Of a DNA stretch of 64,000 nt, positions 17,553-30,398 are shown piece by piece. Under the pieces are notes generated by a model. It was not told the origin of the DNA and made no database searches. It saw nothing but the letters and a program-made list of their open reading frames with translations. The position numbers and the translations under genes are program-made. The stretch is from Paludicola sp. MB14-C6 (GTDB lineage: Bacteria; Bacillota; Clostridia; Oscillospirales; Ruminococcaceae). The stretch's first letter is position 1. Each line of letters begins with the position of its first letter. The stretch is taken from contig NZ_CP133133.1 of the NCBI RefSeq assembly GCF_030908625.1, positions 2,046,001 through 2,110,000 on the forward strand. The letters are read 5' to 3'.

Positions 17553-17810
17553 CTGTATCAAAATGGAGTTTTATACCTACTTTATGTAGAGTATATCATA
17601 CTTGATATAAAAAAGCAATACAAATCTGTAGAATTTTTTTGTAAAATCCATTTAAAATTCTACATATCCTACAGAGGACATATATGGAAAATTTAAATAG
17701 GGTTTCTTCTTTTATTTAAATGTATTACAGAGCAATAAATTTTATGAATTTATTGTTCAGGATTTCTTATGGTTTTCTGTGGTTAAATATATGATTGGAG
17801 TGATAAGCCT
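17553..17810 (+). promoter_or_regulatory. Long structured rpoB leader
   Basis: About 258 nt of untranslated leader separate the rpoB promoter from its start codon. It contains an ATATCA/TGATAT mini-hairpin, an 11-bp stem TGTAGAATTTT / AAAATTCTACA, an ATTTAAATA / TATTTAAAT pairing and an AATAAATT / AATTTATT pairing. No open frame or known riboswitch core is seen. It may serve transcript attenuation or autoregulation of beta/beta-prime synthesis (inference). Confidence 0.55.
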
Positions 17811-20800
17811 ATGGCAAATGTCAGACCTGTTCCAGGGGTAAACGCCAAACTAGTTCAACTTGGCACAAACGAGCGTTTGAGTTTTGCGAAAATTGATGAA
17901 GTATTAGAAATGCCTAACCTCATCGAAGTACAAAAGAACTCATATGATTGGTTTTTAACACAAGGACTTAAAGAAGTATTTGCTGATGTAGCTGCTATTA
18001 GCGATTACACAGGAAACTTAGTTTTGGACTTTGTGGGTTATCGTTTAGATGACGAACCAAAATACTCAGTGGCTGAGTGTAAAGAGAGAGACGTAACATA
18101 TGCGGCACCTTTAAGAGTGACTGCTCGCCTTTTAAATAAGGAAACTGGAGAAGTAAAAGAGCAAGAAATCTTTATGGGTGACTTCCCATTAATGACTGAG
18201 AGTGGTACTTTCGTTATCAATGGTGCAGAACGTGTTATTGTATCTCAATTAGTGCGTTCACCAGGTGTGTATTTCAGTGATTCCTATGATAAAACAGGTA
18301 AAAAGCTGTATGCATCAACTATTATCCCAAACCGTGGTGCATGGTTGGAATATGAAACAGACTCCAATGACTTTTTCTATGTTCGTATCGATAAAAACAG
18401 AAAAATTCCGATTACTGCATTGATTCGTGCATTATTAAAAGTGCGTGATGATGTAAATTCTGAAGATATTGCACAAGACTATACTTTAGGCTTAACAACT
18501 GCAGTAGGCAGCGATAGCGAAATCGTTGGTATTTTTGGCGAAGATGATAGATTAACTACTACTATTACAAATAAAGATGCTACTAAAAATGGTGAGGAAG
18601 CTTTATTAGAAGTATATCGTAAACTTCGTCCAGGCGAACCACCAACAATTGAAAGTGCTGTGAAGCACATTGTTCCTTTATTATTTGATGAACATCGCTA
18701 TGACCTATCTAAGGTTGGTAGATATAAATATAATAAAAAACTTGCTATGGAGCATCGCTTAGTAGGCCATATTCTTGCTGAGCCGGTAATCAATGAATTA
18801 ACCGGTGAAGTAATTGCTGAAACAAACGAGAAAATTACTCGTGAAAAGGCAAACGAAATTCAAAGAGCTGGTGTAGATACTGTTTACTTGTCTGTAATGG
18901 AAGGCGAAAAAGTTGTTAAAGTAATTTCAAACGGAATGGTTGAAATTACGGACTTTATCGAAAGTATTGACAAAGAAGAATGTGGTGTTTACGAACTAGT
19001 ACGTTTTAAAGTATTAAAAGATATCTTAGAAAAAGCTTCTTCTGTTGAAGAGCAAATTCAAATGGTAAAAGAAAGAATTAACGAGTTAATTCCGAAACAC
19101 ATCATTAAAGACGATATCTTTGCTTCTATTAACTACATGAACAATTTAGTTTACAATATTGGTACTGTTGATGATATTGACCATTTAGGTAATCGTCGTA
19201 TTCGTACTGTAGGCGAATTGCTACAAAATCAATTTAGAATTGGTTTCTCTAGAATGGAAAGAGTGATTCGTGAAAGAATGACTTTACAAGCACAAGACAT
19301 GGATGTTATTACTCCTCAAGCGTTAATTAACATTCGTCCTGTTGTAGCTTCTATTAAAGAATTCTTTGGTTCTTCTCCACTTTCTCAATTCATGGATCAA
19401 ACAAACCCATTGGCAGAGTTAACTCATAAACGTCGTTTATCAGCATTAGGTCCTGGTGGTCTTTCTCGAGACAGAGCCGGATTCGAAGTTCGTGACGTTC
19501 ACTATAGCCATTATGGAAGAATGTGTCCAATTGAGACCCCCGAAGGTCCAAACATCGGTTTGATTTCTTATCTTGCTTCTTTTGCTCGATTAAATGAATA
19601 TGGTTTCATTGAAGCTCCATATCGTAAAGTAGATAAAGCAACAGGTAAAGTATTAGATGAAGTAGAGTATATGACTGCTGATATCGAAGATAGCTTTGTT
19701 GTAGCCCAAGCGAATGAGCCATTAACTGAAGAAGGCACTTTTGCAAGAAAAAGAGTTAATGCTCGTTATAGAGATGAAATCTTGGAAACTGACCGTGAAG
19801 CAGTAGACTACATGGACGTTTCTCCTAAGATGGTTGTATCTGTTGCGACAGCAATGATTCCATTCTTAGAAAATGATGACGCAAACCGTGCATTGATGGG
19901 TGCAAACATGCAACGTCAGGCTGTTCCTCTATTAAAAACCGAATCTCCTTATGTAGGAACCGGTATGGAATATAAAGCGGCTGTTGATTCAGGCGTAGTT
20001 GTTGTTTCTAAACACAATGGTATTGTTGAAAGAGTTTCTGCTGATGAAGTTGTAATTAAAGATGAAAATAACAAGCTTCAAGTTTACAAGGTTACAAAAT
20101 TCAAACGTTCTAACCAAGGTACTTGTACAAACCAACGTCCTATCGTTGTAAAAGGTCAAGCAATTAAAGCAGGTGACGTATTAGCAGATGGACCTGCAAC
20201 TTGTAACGGTGAAATCAGCTTAGGTAAAAATGCGTTAATCGGATTTATGACTTGGGAAGGTTATAACTACGAGGATGCGGTTTTAATCAATGAAAAGTTA
20301 GTTCGTGATGATGTATATACTTCTATCCATATCGAAGAATATGAAACAGAAGCACGTGATACAAAATTAGGCCCAGAAGAGATTACAAGAGATATTCCAA
20401 ACGTTGGTGAGGATGCCTTAAAAGATCTTGATGAAAACGGTATTATTCGTATCGGTGCTGAAGTAAGAGCCGGCGATATTTTAGTAGGTAAGGTTACACC
20501 AAAGGGTGAAACTGAACTTACTGCTGAAGAACGCCTATTAAGAGCAATCTTCGGTGAAAAAGCAAGAGAAGTAAGAGATACTTCCTTAAAGGTTCCTCAT
20601 GGTGAATGTGGTATTATCGTAGACGTAAAAGTATTTACAAGAGAAAACTGTGATGAATTAAGCCCTGGAGTTAATAAAGTTGTTCGTTGCTATATTGCTC
20701 AAAAGAGAAAAATCTCTGTTGGAGACAAAATGGCGGGTCGTCATGGTAATAAGGGTGTTGTTTCCCGTATTCTACCTCAAGAAGATATGCCATTCTTACC

Positions 20801-21614
20801 AGATGGTACTCCACTAGATATCGTTTTGAACCCTCTAGGCGTACCTTCTCGTATGAACATCGGTCAGGTACTTGAAGTTCACTTAGGTCGTGCAGCTGCT
20901 GCATTAGGCTTTAAGATGATGACACCGGTATTCGATGGTGCTCATGAGGATGATATTCGTGATTGTCTAAAAGCTGCTGGCTTAAGAGATGATGGTAAAA
21001 CAATTCTTTATGATGGACGTACCGGAGAATTATTTGATAATCCTGTAACTGTAGGTTATATGTATTACCTCAAACTTCATCACCTTGTTGATGATAAAAT
21101 CCATGCTCGTTCTACTGGTCCTTACTCACTTGTTACGCAACAACCTCTTGGTGGTAAAGCGCAATTTGGTGGTCAAAGATTTGGTGAGATGGAGGTTTGG
21201 GCACTTGAAGCTTATGGTGCGGCTTACACTCTACAAGAAATCTTAACAGTTAAATCAGATGACGTTGAAGGACGTGTTAAGACCTATGAAGCTATTGTTA
21301 AAGGTCAAAATGTTCCAAAACCTGGTATCCCTGAGTCATTTAAAGTATTGATTAAAGAGCTTCAATCACTGGGCTTAGATGTCAAAGTGCTTGATAAAGA
21401 TAACTTGGAAATCGATTTGAAAAACTCATTCGAAGATGATGATGCAGGGTTACAACCTGTTATTGATGATTCTGAGTATGTTGAAGATTCCGATTTTGAA
21501 GGTTATTCTGTTGAAGAAGTTGAATTTGAAGATGATGATTACGATTTTGATTTGGATTCAGATTCAGATTCTGATAGCGACTTTGAGGATGATTCAGACA
21601 CAGAACTATTTTAA
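17811..21614 (+). CDS. rpoB: RNA polymerase beta subunit
   Basis: This 1267-aa beta subunit of core RNA polymerase has a conserved rifampicin pocket, [11 protein letters not shown] then [13 protein letters not shown] (about residues 523-555). Asp, His and Ser at the classic resistance sites are wild type, so no rifampicin resistance is predicted from this region. Late motifs [17 protein letters not shown] and [20 protein letters not shown] are intact. The protein is some 70 residues longer than the Bacillus subunit because of a C-terminal tail of about 60 residues dominated by Asp and Glu, with a short Asp-Ser repeat. GGAGTGAT precedes the ATG. rpoC follows 18 bp downstream. Confidence 0.99.
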   Translation: MANVRPVPGVNAKLVQLGTNERLSFAKIDEVLEMPNLIEVQKNSYDWFLTQGLKEVFADVAAISDYTGNLVLDFVGYRLDDEPKYSVAECKERDVTYAAPLRVTARLLNKETGEVKEQEIFMGDFPLMTESGTFVINGAERVIVSQLVRSPGVYFSDSYDKTGKKLYASTIIPNRGAWLEYETDSNDFFYVRIDKNRKIPITALIRALLKVRDDVNSEDIAQDYTLGLTTAVGSDSEIVGIFGEDDRLTTTITNKDATKNGEEALLEVYRKLRPGEPPTIESAVKHIVPLLFDEHRYDLSKVGRYKYNKKLAMEHRLVGHILAEPVINELTGEVIAETNEKITREKANEIQRAGVDTVYLSVMEGEKVVKVISNGMVEITDFIESIDKEECGVYELVRFKVLKDILEKASSVEEQIQMVKERINELIPKHIIKDDIFASINYMNNLVYNIGTVDDIDHLGNRRIRTVGELLQNQFRIGFSRMERVIRERMTLQAQDMDVITPQALINIRPVVASIKEFFGSSPLSQFMDQTNPLAELTHKRRLSALGPGGLSRDRAGFEVRDVHYSHYGRMCPIETPEGPNIGLISYLASFARLNEYGFIEAPYRKVDKATGKVLDEVEYMTADIEDSFVVAQANEPLTEEGTFARKRVNARYRDEILETDREAVDYMDVSPKMVVSVATAMIPFLENDDANRALMGANMQRQAVPLLKTESPYVGTGMEYKAAVDSGVVVVSKHNGIVERVSADEVVIKDENNKLQVYKVTKFKRSNQGTCTNQRPIVVKGQAIKAGDVLADGPATCNGEISLGKNALIGFMTWEGYNYEDAVLINEKLVRDDVYTSIHIEEYETEARDTKLGPEEITRDIPNVGEDALKDLDENGIIRIGAEVRAGDILVGKVTPKGETELTAEERLLRAIFGEKAREVRDTSLKVPHGECGIIVDVKVFTRENCDELSPGVNKVVRCYIAQKRKISVGDKMAGRHGNKGVVSRILPQEDMPFLPDGTPLDIVLNPLGVPSRMNIGQVLEVHLGRAAAALGFKMMTPVFDGAHEDDIRDCLKAAGLRDDGKTILYDGRTGELFDNPVTVGYMYYLKLHHLVDDKIHARSTGPYSLVTQQPLGGKAQFGGQRFGEMEVWALEAYGAAYTLQEILTVKSDDVEGRVKTYEAIVKGQNVPKPGIPESFKVLIKELQSLGLDVKVLDKDNLEIDLKNSFEDDDAGLQPVIDDSEYVEDSDFEGYSVEEVEFEDDDYDFDLDSDSDSDSDFEDDSDTELF

Positions 21615-21632
21615 TAGAAAAGGGGTCTAAAT

Positions 21633-24600
21633 ATGGAATTTAACGTATTTGAGTCTATAAAAATAGGGCTAGCCTCTCCTGAACAAGTGAGAGAATGGTC
21701 TTATGGCGAAGTAAAAAAACCAGAAACGATAAACTATCGTACTTTAAAACCAGAGCGTGACGGCCTTTTCTGCGAAAGAATTTTTGGTCCACAAAAAGAC
21801 TGGGAATGTCATTGCGGTAAATATAAAAGACTACGTTTCAAAGGCAAAGTATGTGATAAATGTGGTGTAGAAGTTACCCGTGCAAAGGTAAGACGTGAAA
21901 GAATGGGACACATTGAGCTTGCAGCTCCTGTGTCACATATCTGGTACTTTAAAGGTATCCCTTCTCGTATGGGATTATTATTAGATATTTCTCCTAGAAG
22001 ACTAGAAGAAGTAATCTATTTTGCAAAATATATCGTAATTGATCCAGGTTCAACTCCATTGGAAAAAGGTCAACTTTTAACAGAGCTTGAGCATATGGAT
22101 ATGCGTGAAAAATATGACGAAGATTTTAGAGCAGGAATGGGTGCTGAGGCTGTTAAAGAGCTTTTAGTAGAACTTGATTTACCAAAATTAAGCGAAGAGC
22201 TAAAAGAAGCTTTAGAAACTGCAACAGGTCAAAAACGTGTTCGTTATTTAAAACGTCTTGAAGTTGTTGAAGCATTCAGAACTTCAGGCAACCGTCCTGA
22301 GTGGATGATACTTGATGTAGTTCCTGTAATTCCACCAGATATTCGTCCAATGGTTCAATTAGATGGTGGCCGTTTCGCTACTTCTGATTTGAATGATCTT
22401 TATAGAAGAGTAATCAACAGAAACAATCGTTTGAAAAGATTGTTAGAGCTATCTGCTCCTGACATTATTGTTCGTAATGAAAAACGTATGTTACAAGAAG
22501 CAGTAGATGCATTGATTGATAATGGCAGACGTGGCCGTCCTGTAACAGGACCAAACAATCGTCCATTAAAATCTCTTTCTGATATGCTAAAAGGTAAACA
22601 AGGTCGTTTCCGTCAAAACCTACTAGGTAAACGTGTTGACTATTCAGGACGTTCTGTTATCGTTGTAGGTCCTGAACTAAAAATGTACCAATGTGGTTTA
22701 CCAAAAGAAATGGCTCTTGAGTTGTTTAAACCATTCGTAATGAAACGTTTAGTAGAAACAGGTCAATCCAACAATATTAAGAGTGCTAGAAAGATGGTTG
22801 AGCGTGCAAGAGAAGAAGTTTGGGATGCTCTTGAAATCGTAATTAAAGATCACCCGGTACTATTAAACCGTGCGCCAACGCTTCATAGACTTGGTATTCA
22901 AGCTTTCGAACCAGTATTAGTAGAAGGTAGAGCACTAAAACTTCACCCACTTGTATGTACAGCTTACAACGCTGACTTCGACGGTGACCAAATGGCTGTT
23001 CACGTTCCTCTATCTGCTGAAGCACAAGCCGAAGCACGTTTTCTAATGCTTGCAGCAAACAATATCTTAAAACCTTCTGATGGACGCCCTGTTGCAGTTC
23101 CAACACAAGACATGGTTCTTGGTTCTTACTATCTAACATTGCAAAAAGATGGTGAAAAAGGCGAAGGCAAAATCTTCAAAGATGTGAATGAAGCTTTGAT
23201 GGCTTATAACGAAGGTGTTATTAGTCTTCATGCAAAAGTAAAAATTCGCTTAAGCAAACAAATTGGTGATACTAAGGTTAGCAAAATTATTGATACAACA
23301 ATTGGTCGTGTAATCTTTAACCAAACAATTCCTCAAGATTTAGGCTATGTAGATCGTTCTAATAACGAAAACCAATTTGCTTTAGAAGTTGATTTCTTAG
23401 TTAAGAAAAAACAACTCGGCGATATTATTGATCGTTGTATTCGTGTTCATGGTACTGCAAAAACTGCAGAAGTTTTAGATAAAGTAAAAGCATTGGGCTT
23501 TAAGTTCTCAACAAAAGGTGCAATTACTGTTGCGGTATGTGATGCTACAATTCCTCCACAAAAGAAACAATATCTAGCTGAAGCAGAAGCTGCTATTGAA
23601 GATATTAACGACCAATTCCAAATGGGTCTTATCTCAAATGAAGAGCGAACAAAGTTAGTATTGAAAACTTGGGATAAAACAACAAACCTAGTTACAGTTG
23701 CACTTCAAGAAAACTTGGATAATTACAATCCAATTTTTATGATGGCTGACTCTGGAGCTCGTGGTAGTATCAATCAGATTAGACAGCTTGCTGGTATGCG
23801 TGGATTGATTGCCAACACATCTGGTACAACAATTGAAGTACCAATTCGTGCAAACTATCGTGAAGGCTTGAATATCTTGGAATACTTCATTTCTTCTCGT
23901 GGTGCGAGAAAAGGTCTTGCTGATACCGCTCTTAGAACTGCTGACTCAGGTTACTTGACTCGTCGTTTGGTTGACGTTTCTCAAGACGTTATTATCCGAC
24001 AAGATGATTGTGGAACGCATAATGGTATTGAAGTTTATGCAATCACAGAAGGAAAAGAAATGATTGAGCCATTAGAAGACCGTTTAATCGGACGTTATCT
24101 AGTGGAAGATTATGTAGATGAAAAAACCGGTGAAGTGCTTGTATCTAAAGATAAGCTAATGGGCGCATATGATGCGAAAAAGCTTATCAATGCAGGCGTT
24201 ACCAATATTCGAATTCGTTCTATTCTTACTTGTGAATCCAAACAAGGTGTTTGTACAAAATGTTATGGTTCTAACCTTGCTACTGGTAATCCGGTTGCAA
24301 TTGGTGAGGCAGTAGGTGTTATTGCTGCTCAATCAATTGGTGAGCCTGGTACTCAGTTGACAATGCGTACGTTCCATACTGGTGGTATTGCATCTGCAGA
24401 AGATATTACACAAGGTCTTCCAAGAATCGAAGAGTTGTTTGAAGGAAGAAAACCAAAGAACTCAGCAGTTATTGCTGAAATTGATGGTAGAGTTCGTATT
24501 GAAGAAATCAAACGTACTCGTCACATTTTCGTTACAAACTTCGATGGAGAAGAACGTGATTACCCAATTCCATATGGTTATAGAATTAAAGTTGTTGATG

Positions 24601-25223
24601 GCGATACAATTCAAAAAGGTGAGGCTATGACAGAAGGTTCTGTTAACCCACATGATGTTCTTGCTGTTAAAGGTGAACAAGAAGTTCAAAACTATTTAAA
24701 TAGTGAGGTTCAAAAGGTTTACCGTATGCAAGGTGTTGATATCAACGATAAGCATATCGAGGTTATCGTTCGTCAAATGATGCGTAAAGTTCGAGTATCC
24801 GATGCAGGAAGCTCTGATTTACTTCCAGGAGCTTTAGCTGATAGAAGTGAAGTAGAAACTGCAAATCGTGCAATTCAAGCAAGAATGGATGCCGGCGAAA
24901 TTGGCTTAAAACTTTGTGAATATTCAGCTGTATTACTTGGTATTACAAAGGCTTCTCTTGCAACTGACAGCTTCTTATCTGCTGCTTCATTCCAAGAAAC
25001 AACTAGAGTATTAACCGAAGCTGCTATAAAAGGTAAGGTTGACCCATTATTAGGCTTGAAAGAAAACGTAATTATCGGTAAATTGGTTCCAGCAGGTACT
25101 GGCATGAATTGCTATAGAAATGTAGAAGTCGTAAAAGTACAAGAAGAGCCACAAACTGATGACTCTCAAGATGATATGGATATTGAGTTTCAACAACAAG
25201 AAACAATCGTATCAGCAGAATAA
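21633..25223 (+). CDS. rpoC: RNA polymerase beta-prime subunit
   Basis: This 1196-aa catalytic subunit has the active-site motif [17 protein letters not shown] (near residue 445) with three Mg-binding Asp. The N-terminal zinc site CHCGKYKR…CDKCGVEVT and the second zinc site [13 protein letters not shown] are present, as is the trigger-loop region. The length matches Firmicute enzymes without the large insertions of proteobacteria. It is co-transcribed with rpoB after an AAAAGGGG ribosome site. The C-terminus ends in an acidic, Gln-rich stretch ([15 protein letters not shown]), a milder version of the rpoB tail. Confidence 0.99.
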   Translation: MEFNVFESIKIGLASPEQVREWSYGEVKKPETINYRTLKPERDGLFCERIFGPQKDWECHCGKYKRLRFKGKVCDKCGVEVTRAKVRRERMGHIELAAPVSHIWYFKGIPSRMGLLLDISPRRLEEVIYFAKYIVIDPGSTPLEKGQLLTELEHMDMREKYDEDFRAGMGAEAVKELLVELDLPKLSEELKEALETATGQKRVRYLKRLEVVEAFRTSGNRPEWMILDVVPVIPPDIRPMVQLDGGRFATSDLNDLYRRVINRNNRLKRLLELSAPDIIVRNEKRMLQEAVDALIDNGRRGRPVTGPNNRPLKSLSDMLKGKQGRFRQNLLGKRVDYSGRSVIVVGPELKMYQCGLPKEMALELFKPFVMKRLVETGQSNNIKSARKMVERAREEVWDALEIVIKDHPVLLNRAPTLHRLGIQAFEPVLVEGRALKLHPLVCTAYNADFDGDQMAVHVPLSAEAQAEARFLMLAANNILKPSDGRPVAVPTQDMVLGSYYLTLQKDGEKGEGKIFKDVNEALMAYNEGVISLHAKVKIRLSKQIGDTKVSKIIDTTIGRVIFNQTIPQDLGYVDRSNNENQFALEVDFLVKKKQLGDIIDRCIRVHGTAKTAEVLDKVKALGFKFSTKGAITVAVCDATIPPQKKQYLAEAEAAIEDINDQFQMGLISNEERTKLVLKTWDKTTNLVTVALQENLDNYNPIFMMADSGARGSINQIRQLAGMRGLIANTSGTTIEVPIRANYREGLNILEYFISSRGARKGLADTALRTADSGYLTRRLVDVSQDVIIRQDDCGTHNGIEVYAITEGKEMIEPLEDRLIGRYLVEDYVDEKTGEVLVSKDKLMGAYDAKKLINAGVTNIRIRSILTCESKQGVCTKCYGSNLATGNPVAIGEAVGVIAAQSIGEPGTQLTMRTFHTGGIASAEDITQGLPRIEELFEGRKPKNSAVIAEIDGRVRIEEIKRTRHIFVTNFDGEERDYPIPYGYRIKVVDGDTIQKGEAMTEGSVNPHDVLAVKGEQEVQNYLNSEVQKVYRMQGVDINDKHIEVIVRQMMRKVRVSDAGSSDLLPGALADRSEVETANRAIQARMDAGEIGLKLCEYSAVLLGITKASLATDSFLSAASFQETTRVLTEAAIKGKVDPLLGLKENVIIGKLVPAGTGMNCYRNVEVVKVQEEPQTDDSQDDMDIEFQQQETIVSAE

Positions 25224-25260
25224 TCGACAAAACAAGCTATATTCTTGTCAAAAATAACTA

Positions 25261-25290
25261 TTGACAAAGTATGTGGAAAAATGTTAAATT
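25261..25290 (+). promoter_or_regulatory. Promoter for rpsL-rpsG-fusA
   Basis: TTGACA (25261-25266) is followed by TTAAAT/TAAATT at 25284-25290 (17-18 bp spacer), with TG one base before TAAATT. The rpsL start lies about 160 nt downstream, leaving a leader with a strong hairpin. Confidence 0.7.
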
Positions 25291-25361
25291 AAATAGGTTG
25301 AGAAAATTTGCTTTGTTTTATGAATGATTTTAAAATAAAGTAACATTCTAAACTTGTGTAG

Positions 25362-25401
25362 CTATTTTGGAGGTTTGACAACGTCAAACCTCCCAATATA
25401 G
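25362..25401 (+). promoter_or_regulatory. Strong hairpin in the rpsL leader
   Basis: GGAGGTTTGAC and GTCAAACCTCC form a perfect 11-bp stem with an AAC loop, extended by imperfect CTATTTTG/CAATATAG pairing. No T-run follows, so it is not a standard terminator. The stem holds a Shine-Dalgarno-like GGAGG about 75 nt before rpsL. A role in str-operon leader control is possible but unproven. Confidence 0.6.
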
Positions 25402-25450
25402 ATTTATCAAATATTTTTATTTGAAAAAATTTGAAAGAAGGAGGAGCGAT

Positions 25451-25876
25451 ATGCCAACATTTAATCAGTTAGTACGTAAAGGTAGACAAGTGAATGAGAA
25501 GAAATCAGGTGCGCCTGCACTACAAGAAACTTTCAATACAATGAAAAAAGCTTATAGTGAACAAAGTTCTCCACAAAAACGTGGTGTTTGTACTACAGTT
25601 AGAACGATGACTCCTAAAAAGCCTAACTCAGCTCTTAGAAAAGTTGCCAGAGTAAGACTTACAAATGGATACGAAGTTTCTGCTTATATCCCAGGTATCG
25701 GTCATAACTTACAAGAACATAGCGTTGTCTTAATTCGTGGTGGTCGTATTAAAGACTTACCTGGTGTTCGTTACCATATTGTACGTGGTACCCTTGATGC
25801 ACAAGGTGTAAACAACAGAAACCAATCTCGTTCTAAATACGGAACAAAACGTCCAAAAGCAGGGGCTAAAAAGTAA
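25451..25876 (+). CDS. rpsL: 30S ribosomal protein S12
   Basis: S12 (141 aa) belongs to the decoding centre. [12 protein letters not shown] opens the protein, and [17 protein letters not shown] and [17 protein letters not shown] are the two conserved loops whose Lys residues (K43- and K88-equivalents) are wild type, so no streptomycin resistance change is seen. The open frame extends 30 bp upstream, but GAAGGAGG sits 7 nt before the ATG at 25451. S12 starts the str-type operon, with rpsG and fusA downstream. Confidence 0.98.
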   Translation: MPTFNQLVRKGRQVNEKKSGAPALQETFNTMKKAYSEQSSPQKRGVCTTVRTMTPKKPNSALRKVARVRLTNGYEVSAYIPGIGHNLQEHSVVLIRGGRIKDLPGVRYHIVRGTLDAQGVNNRNQSRSKYGTKRPKAGAKK

Positions 25877-25986
25877 TAAGATCCCTATGAGATGAAGATA
25901 ATTCATGCCCATATGTAGCGGCTTTTATATATAATTAGCCTCTGCATTGGTCAAGCGGGAGATTCTATACTTTCGAGTACCTATGA

Positions 25987-26484
<498 letters not shown>

Positions 26485-26547
26485 TAATAATTTAGGACAT
26501 ACTAAATTAAAGATAAATTATATATTCGAGAATTTTAGGAGGATATT

Positions 26548-28629
26548 ATGCCAAGAGAAGTATCACTTGAGCTTACTCGTAACATTGGTATAATGGCTCA
26601 CATTGACGCAGGTAAAACAACAACTACTGAGCGTATCCTGTATTACACAGGTAAAACTCATAAGATTGGTGAAACCCATGAGGGTGCTGCAACAATGGAC
26701 TGGATGGCACAAGAGCAAGAAAGAGGTATTACAATTACTTCAGCTGCTACTACTGCATTCTGGAAAGGCCATAGAATCAATATTATCGACACTCCTGGGC
26801 ACGTTGACTTCACAGTAGAAGTAGAACGTTCTCTAAGAGTTCTTGACGGTTCCGTTACTGTATTCTGTGCAAAAGGCGGCGTTGAGCCTCAATCTGAAAC
26901 AGTATGGCGTCAAGCAGATAAATATCGCGTGCCTAGAATGGCTTACGTGAACAAGATGGACATTATGGGAGCTGACTTCTTTAATGTTGTAAAGATGATG
27001 CATGACAGATTAAAATGTAATGCAGTTCCAATTCAATTACCAATCGGTGCTGAAGAAACTTTCAGAGGCGTGATTGACCTAGTTGAAATGAATGCAGACA
27101 TTTATTACGATGAAATGGGTAAGGATATGCGTGTGGAAGAAATTCCTGAAGACATGCGTGAACTTGCTGAAGAATATCGTGCAAAATTATTAGAAGCAGT
27201 TGCAGAGCAAGATGAAGAAGTTATGATGAAATATCTAGATGGTGAAGAAATCACTACTGAAGAAATCAAAACTTGTCTTCGTAAAGGTACATTAGCAAAT
27301 ACTATTGTTCCTGTTGTTTGTGGTACTTCTTATAGAAATAAGGGCGTTCAAAAATTATTGGATGCAGTAGTTGACTTTATGCCAGCTCCAACCGATGTTG
27401 ATGACATCAAAGGTATCAATCCGGAAACTGACGAAGAAGTTACAAAGCCTTCTTCTGACAGCGAGCCATTTGCAGCTTTAGCATTTAAAATTGCAACTGA
27501 CCCATTTGTTGGAAAGCTATGTTTCTTCCGTGTATACTCTGGAACAATTGATGCTGGTAGTTCTGTATTAAACTCAACAAAAGATAAGCAAGAGAGAATG
27601 GGCCGTATTCTACAAATGCACGCAAACTCTCGTCAAGATATCGAAACAGTTTACGCTGGTGATATTGCTGCTGCTGTTGGTTTGAAAACAACTACAACTG
27701 GTGACACATTATGTGACCCAAAACATCCTGTAATTCTTGAGTCAATGGAATTCCCAGAACCAGTTATTCAATTGGCAATTGAGCCAAAAACAAAAGCTGG
27801 TCAAGAAAAAATGGGTATCGGTTTAGCAAAACTAGCTGAAGAAGACCCAACATTCAGAACTTATACTGATGAAGAAACAGGTCAAACTATTATCGCTGGT
27901 ATGGGTGAGCTTCACCTTGAAATCATCGTAGATAGATTACTTCGTGAATTCAAAGTAGAAGCAAACGTTGGTGCTCCTCAAGTTTCTTATAAAGAAACAA
28001 TTAGAAAAGAAGCAACTGTTGACCATAAATATTCTCGCCAATCAGGTGGTAAAGGTCAATACGGTCATGTTAAAATTATCGTTGAACCTAATGAATCTGG
28101 TAAAGGCTATGAGTTCATCAACAAAGTTGTTGGTGGTGCAATTCCGAAAGAATACATCCCAGCTGTTGATGCAGGTATCAAAGGTGCTATGCAATCTGGT
28201 GTTCTTGCTGGATACGAAGTTGTTGACTGTAAAGTAACATTATTCGACGGTTCTTACCATGAGGTTGACTCCTCAGAAATGGCATTTAAAATTGCCGGTT
28301 CTATGGCGTTTAAAGAAGCAATGAGAAAAGCTGATCCAGTTATTTTGGAACCAATTATGAAAGTTGTTGTAATTGTTCCTGAAGACTACATGGGCGATAT
28401 CATTGGTGACTTAAACTCTCGCCGTGGTCAAATTCAAGGTATGGAAGCAAGACCTGGTGCACAACAAATCAATGCATTTGTTCCACTTTCTGAGATGTTT
28501 GGTTACTCAAACGCACTTCGCTCTAAATCTCAAGGCCGTGGACAATATTCTATGGAACCAAGTCATTATATCGAAGTTCCAAAATCTATTTCTGAAAAAA
28601 TCATGAGTTCTAGATCAAAGAACGACTAA
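26548..28629 (+). CDS. fusA: Elongation factor G
   Basis: This translocase GTPase has 693 aa. G1 is [19 protein letters not shown] (residues about 18-36), then [12 protein letters not shown] (switch I/G2), DTPGHVDFT (G3) and NKMD (G4). Domains II-V follow, with a typical domain IV containing [12 protein letters not shown] and [22 protein letters not shown] near the C-terminus. The AGGAGG ribosome site lies 6 nt before the ATG. It is third in the rpsL-rpsG-fusA-tuf order and is probably co-transcribed with rpsL and rpsG. Confidence 0.99.
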   Translation: MPREVSLELTRNIGIMAHIDAGKTTTTERILYYTGKTHKIGETHEGAATMDWMAQEQERGITITSAATTAFWKGHRINIIDTPGHVDFTVEVERSLRVLDGSVTVFCAKGGVEPQSETVWRQADKYRVPRMAYVNKMDIMGADFFNVVKMMHDRLKCNAVPIQLPIGAEETFRGVIDLVEMNADIYYDEMGKDMRVEEIPEDMRELAEEYRAKLLEAVAEQDEEVMMKYLDGEEITTEEIKTCLRKGTLANTIVPVVCGTSYRNKGVQKLLDAVVDFMPAPTDVDDIKGINPETDEEVTKPSSDSEPFAALAFKIATDPFVGKLCFFRVYSGTIDAGSSVLNSTKDKQERMGRILQMHANSRQDIETVYAGDIAAAVGLKTTTTGDTLCDPKHPVILESMEFPEPVIQLAIEPKTKAGQEKMGIGLAKLAEEDPTFRTYTDEETGQTIIAGMGELHLEIIVDRLLREFKVEANVGAPQVSYKETIRKEATVDHKYSRQSGGKGQYGHVKIIVEPNESGKGYEFINKVVGGAIPKEYIPAVDAGIKGAMQSGVLAGYEVVDCKVTLFDGSYHEVDSSEMAFKIAGSMAFKEAMRKADPVILEPIMKVVVIVPEDYMGDIIGDLNSRRGQIQGMEARPGAQQINAFVPLSEMFGYSNALRSKSQGRGQYSMEPSHYIEVPKSISEKIMSSRSKND

Positions 28630-28643
28630 TTTTTTAAAAACAC

Positions 28644-28671
28644 TTGAAAAATAAAATTTACGTGGTAGAAT
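28644..28671 (+). promoter_or_regulatory. Internal promoter for tuf
   Basis: TTGAAA (28644-28649) and TAGAAT (28666-28671) have a 16-bp spacer and lie in the 93-bp fusA-tuf gap. An extra tuf promoter agrees with the high demand for EF-Tu. Confidence 0.6.
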
Positions 28672-28722
28672 ATTAGTCATATAGACTACTATTCTATCCA
28701 CAAATATAAGGAGGAAATTCCA

Positions 28723-29925
28723 ATGGCAAAAGCTAAATTCGAACGTACCAAGCCACACGTTAATATTGGTACAATTGGTCACGTTGACCATGGTAAAACT
28801 ACTTTAACTGCTGCTATCACTAAAACTTTAGGTTTACAAGGTAAAGCTGAATTCAGAGCATACGACCAAATCGACGGTGCTCCAGAAGAAAGAGAACGTG
28901 GTATTACTATTAATACTGCTCACGTTGAGTACGAAACTGACAACCGTCACTACGCTCACGTTGACTGCCCTGGCCATGCTGACTATGTTAAAAACATGAT
29001 CACTGGTGCTGCTCAAATGGACGGCGCTATCCTAGTTGTATCTGCTGCAGACGGACCTATGCCACAAACTCGTGAGCATATTCTTCTATCTCGCCAAGTA
29101 GGTGTTCCTTACATCGTTGTATTCATGAACAAAGCTGACCAAGTTGATGACCCAGAACTACTAGACTTAGTAGAAATGGAAATCCGTGATCTTCTAAATG
29201 AATATGAGTTCCCAGGCGATGATACTCCTATCATCAAAGGTTCTGCTCTACAAGCTCTAGAAGCTCCAAACGATGTTACTAACGCTGCATATGCTCCAAT
29301 TTTAGAGCTAATGGATGCTGTTGACTCTTGGATTCCAACTCCTGAGCGTAAAGCTGATCTACCTTTCTTAATGCCTGTTGAGGACGTATTCACAATTACT
29401 GGTCGTGGTACTGTTGCTACTGGTAGAGTTGAAAGAGGTCAATTAAAAACTGGTGATGAAGTTGAGATTCTTGGTCTAACTGACGAAAGAGCTAAAACAG
29501 TTGTTACTGGTATCGAAATGTTCCGCAAAATCCTAGATTATGCTGAAGCAGGCGATAATATCGGTGCTCTACTTCGTGGTGTTCAAAGAGCTGACATCGA
29601 ACGTGGTCAAGTATTAGCTAAACCAGGTTCTATTCACCCACTAACTAAATTCGTAGGTCAAATCTACGTTCTTAAAAAAGAAGAAGGCGGACGTCATACT
29701 CCATTCTTCAAAAACTACCGTCCACAATTCTATTTCAGAACAACTGACGTAACTGGTATTATCGAGTTACCAGAAGGTGTTGAAATGGCTATGCCTGGCG
29801 ATAACGTTGAAATCAATGTTGAATTGATTACTCCTATCGCTATCGAAGAAGGTCTACGTTTTGCTATTCGTGAAGGTGGCCGTACAGTAGGTTCAGGCGT
29901 TGTTGTAAAAGCATTAAAAGACTAG
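28723..29925 (+). CDS. tuf: Elongation factor Tu
   Basis: This 400-aa GTPase delivers aminoacyl-tRNA. G1 is [16 protein letters not shown], followed by [13 protein letters not shown] (effector), [20 protein letters not shown] (G3 region) and NKADQVDD (G4). The C-terminal beta-barrels close with the usual [15 protein letters not shown]. The AAGGAGG ribosome site is ideal. Only one tuf copy is in the window. It ends in a strong terminator. Confidence 0.99.
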   Translation: MAKAKFERTKPHVNIGTIGHVDHGKTTLTAAITKTLGLQGKAEFRAYDQIDGAPEERERGITINTAHVEYETDNRHYAHVDCPGHADYVKNMITGAAQMDGAILVVSAADGPMPQTREHILLSRQVGVPYIVVFMNKADQVDDPELLDLVEMEIRDLLNEYEFPGDDTPIIKGSALQALEAPNDVTNAAYAPILELMDAVDSWIPTPERKADLPFLMPVEDVFTITGRGTVATGRVERGQLKTGDEVEILGLTDERAKTVVTGIEMFRKILDYAEAGDNIGALLRGVQRADIERGQVLAKPGSIHPLTKFVGQIYVLKKEEGGRHTPFFKNYRPQFYFRTTDVTGIIELPEGVEMAMPGDNVEINVELITPIAIEEGLRFAIREGGRTVGSGVVVKALKD

Positions 29926-29939
29926 TTCCTAGTTTTTTC

Positions 29940-29975
29940 AAAAGCACTCAGATTGCAAAATCTGAGTGCTTTTTT
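29940..29975 (+). terminator. Terminator after tuf
   Basis: A 15-bp perfect stem AAAAGCACTCAGATT with its complement, a GCAA tetraloop and a T6 run. Confidence 0.95.
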
Positions 29976-30273
29976 GATAGTTGCATTGAAAATGCATAAA
30001 AGGAGTACATATACAGAATTTATACATTAAGATTTGTTGATTATCGTAGCGAAAATGCAATATCTAAAATTGAAAAGTTCATAATCAAATTTCAAGTATC
30101 GTAAATATGTAAATACTACCAAATATATTTTATAAAAATATACAAAGTACACAATGTAATTACATGTGTGCTTCATAGCAAAACAAAATCATGAAAAATG
30201 AGTACCTTTGAAACACATATTTCAATTTTTTGTAAAATCAAAAGAATTATTGTGCAATATAACAATTTAAAAC

Positions 30274-30301
30274 TTGCAAATTCGACTATATTTGTTATAC
30301 T
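30274..30301 (+). promoter_or_regulatory. Upstream promoter of oppA
   Basis: TTGCAA (30274-30279) and TATACT (30296-30301) are separated by 16 bp, about 100 bp before the oppA start. Confidence 0.5.
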
Positions 30302-30318
30302 TTAAACTGCTAAAACAC

Positions 30319-30347
30319 TTGAAATTATGAAAAGTATGTGATAAAAT
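30319..30347 (+). promoter_or_regulatory. Downstream promoter of oppA
   Basis: TTGAAA (30319-30324) and TAAAAT (30342-30347) are separated by 17 bp with TG nearby upstream of the -10 box. The start site would lie about 45 nt before the oppA ATG. Confidence 0.55.
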
Positions 30348-30398
30348 ATAAAACATATTAAAAACCTATATTAAAGAAATAACAATGGAGGAATCGAA

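Larger units (their letters stand above)
29976..30398 (+). other. 423-bp AT-rich intergenic region before oppA
   Basis: No gene longer than a dozen codons and no RNA gene is recognised. It holds two stacked promoters near its 3' end (annotated separately) and otherwise very AT-rich sequence. A CodY- or other nutritional-regulator site might be expected here, but I could not identify one reliably by eye. Confidence 0.5.

Noticed and set aside
19300..19520. Possible rifampicin resistance change in rpoB
   Set aside because: The pocket residues at the classic Asp, His and Ser positions are wild type; the Ala after NPL is a common natural variant.
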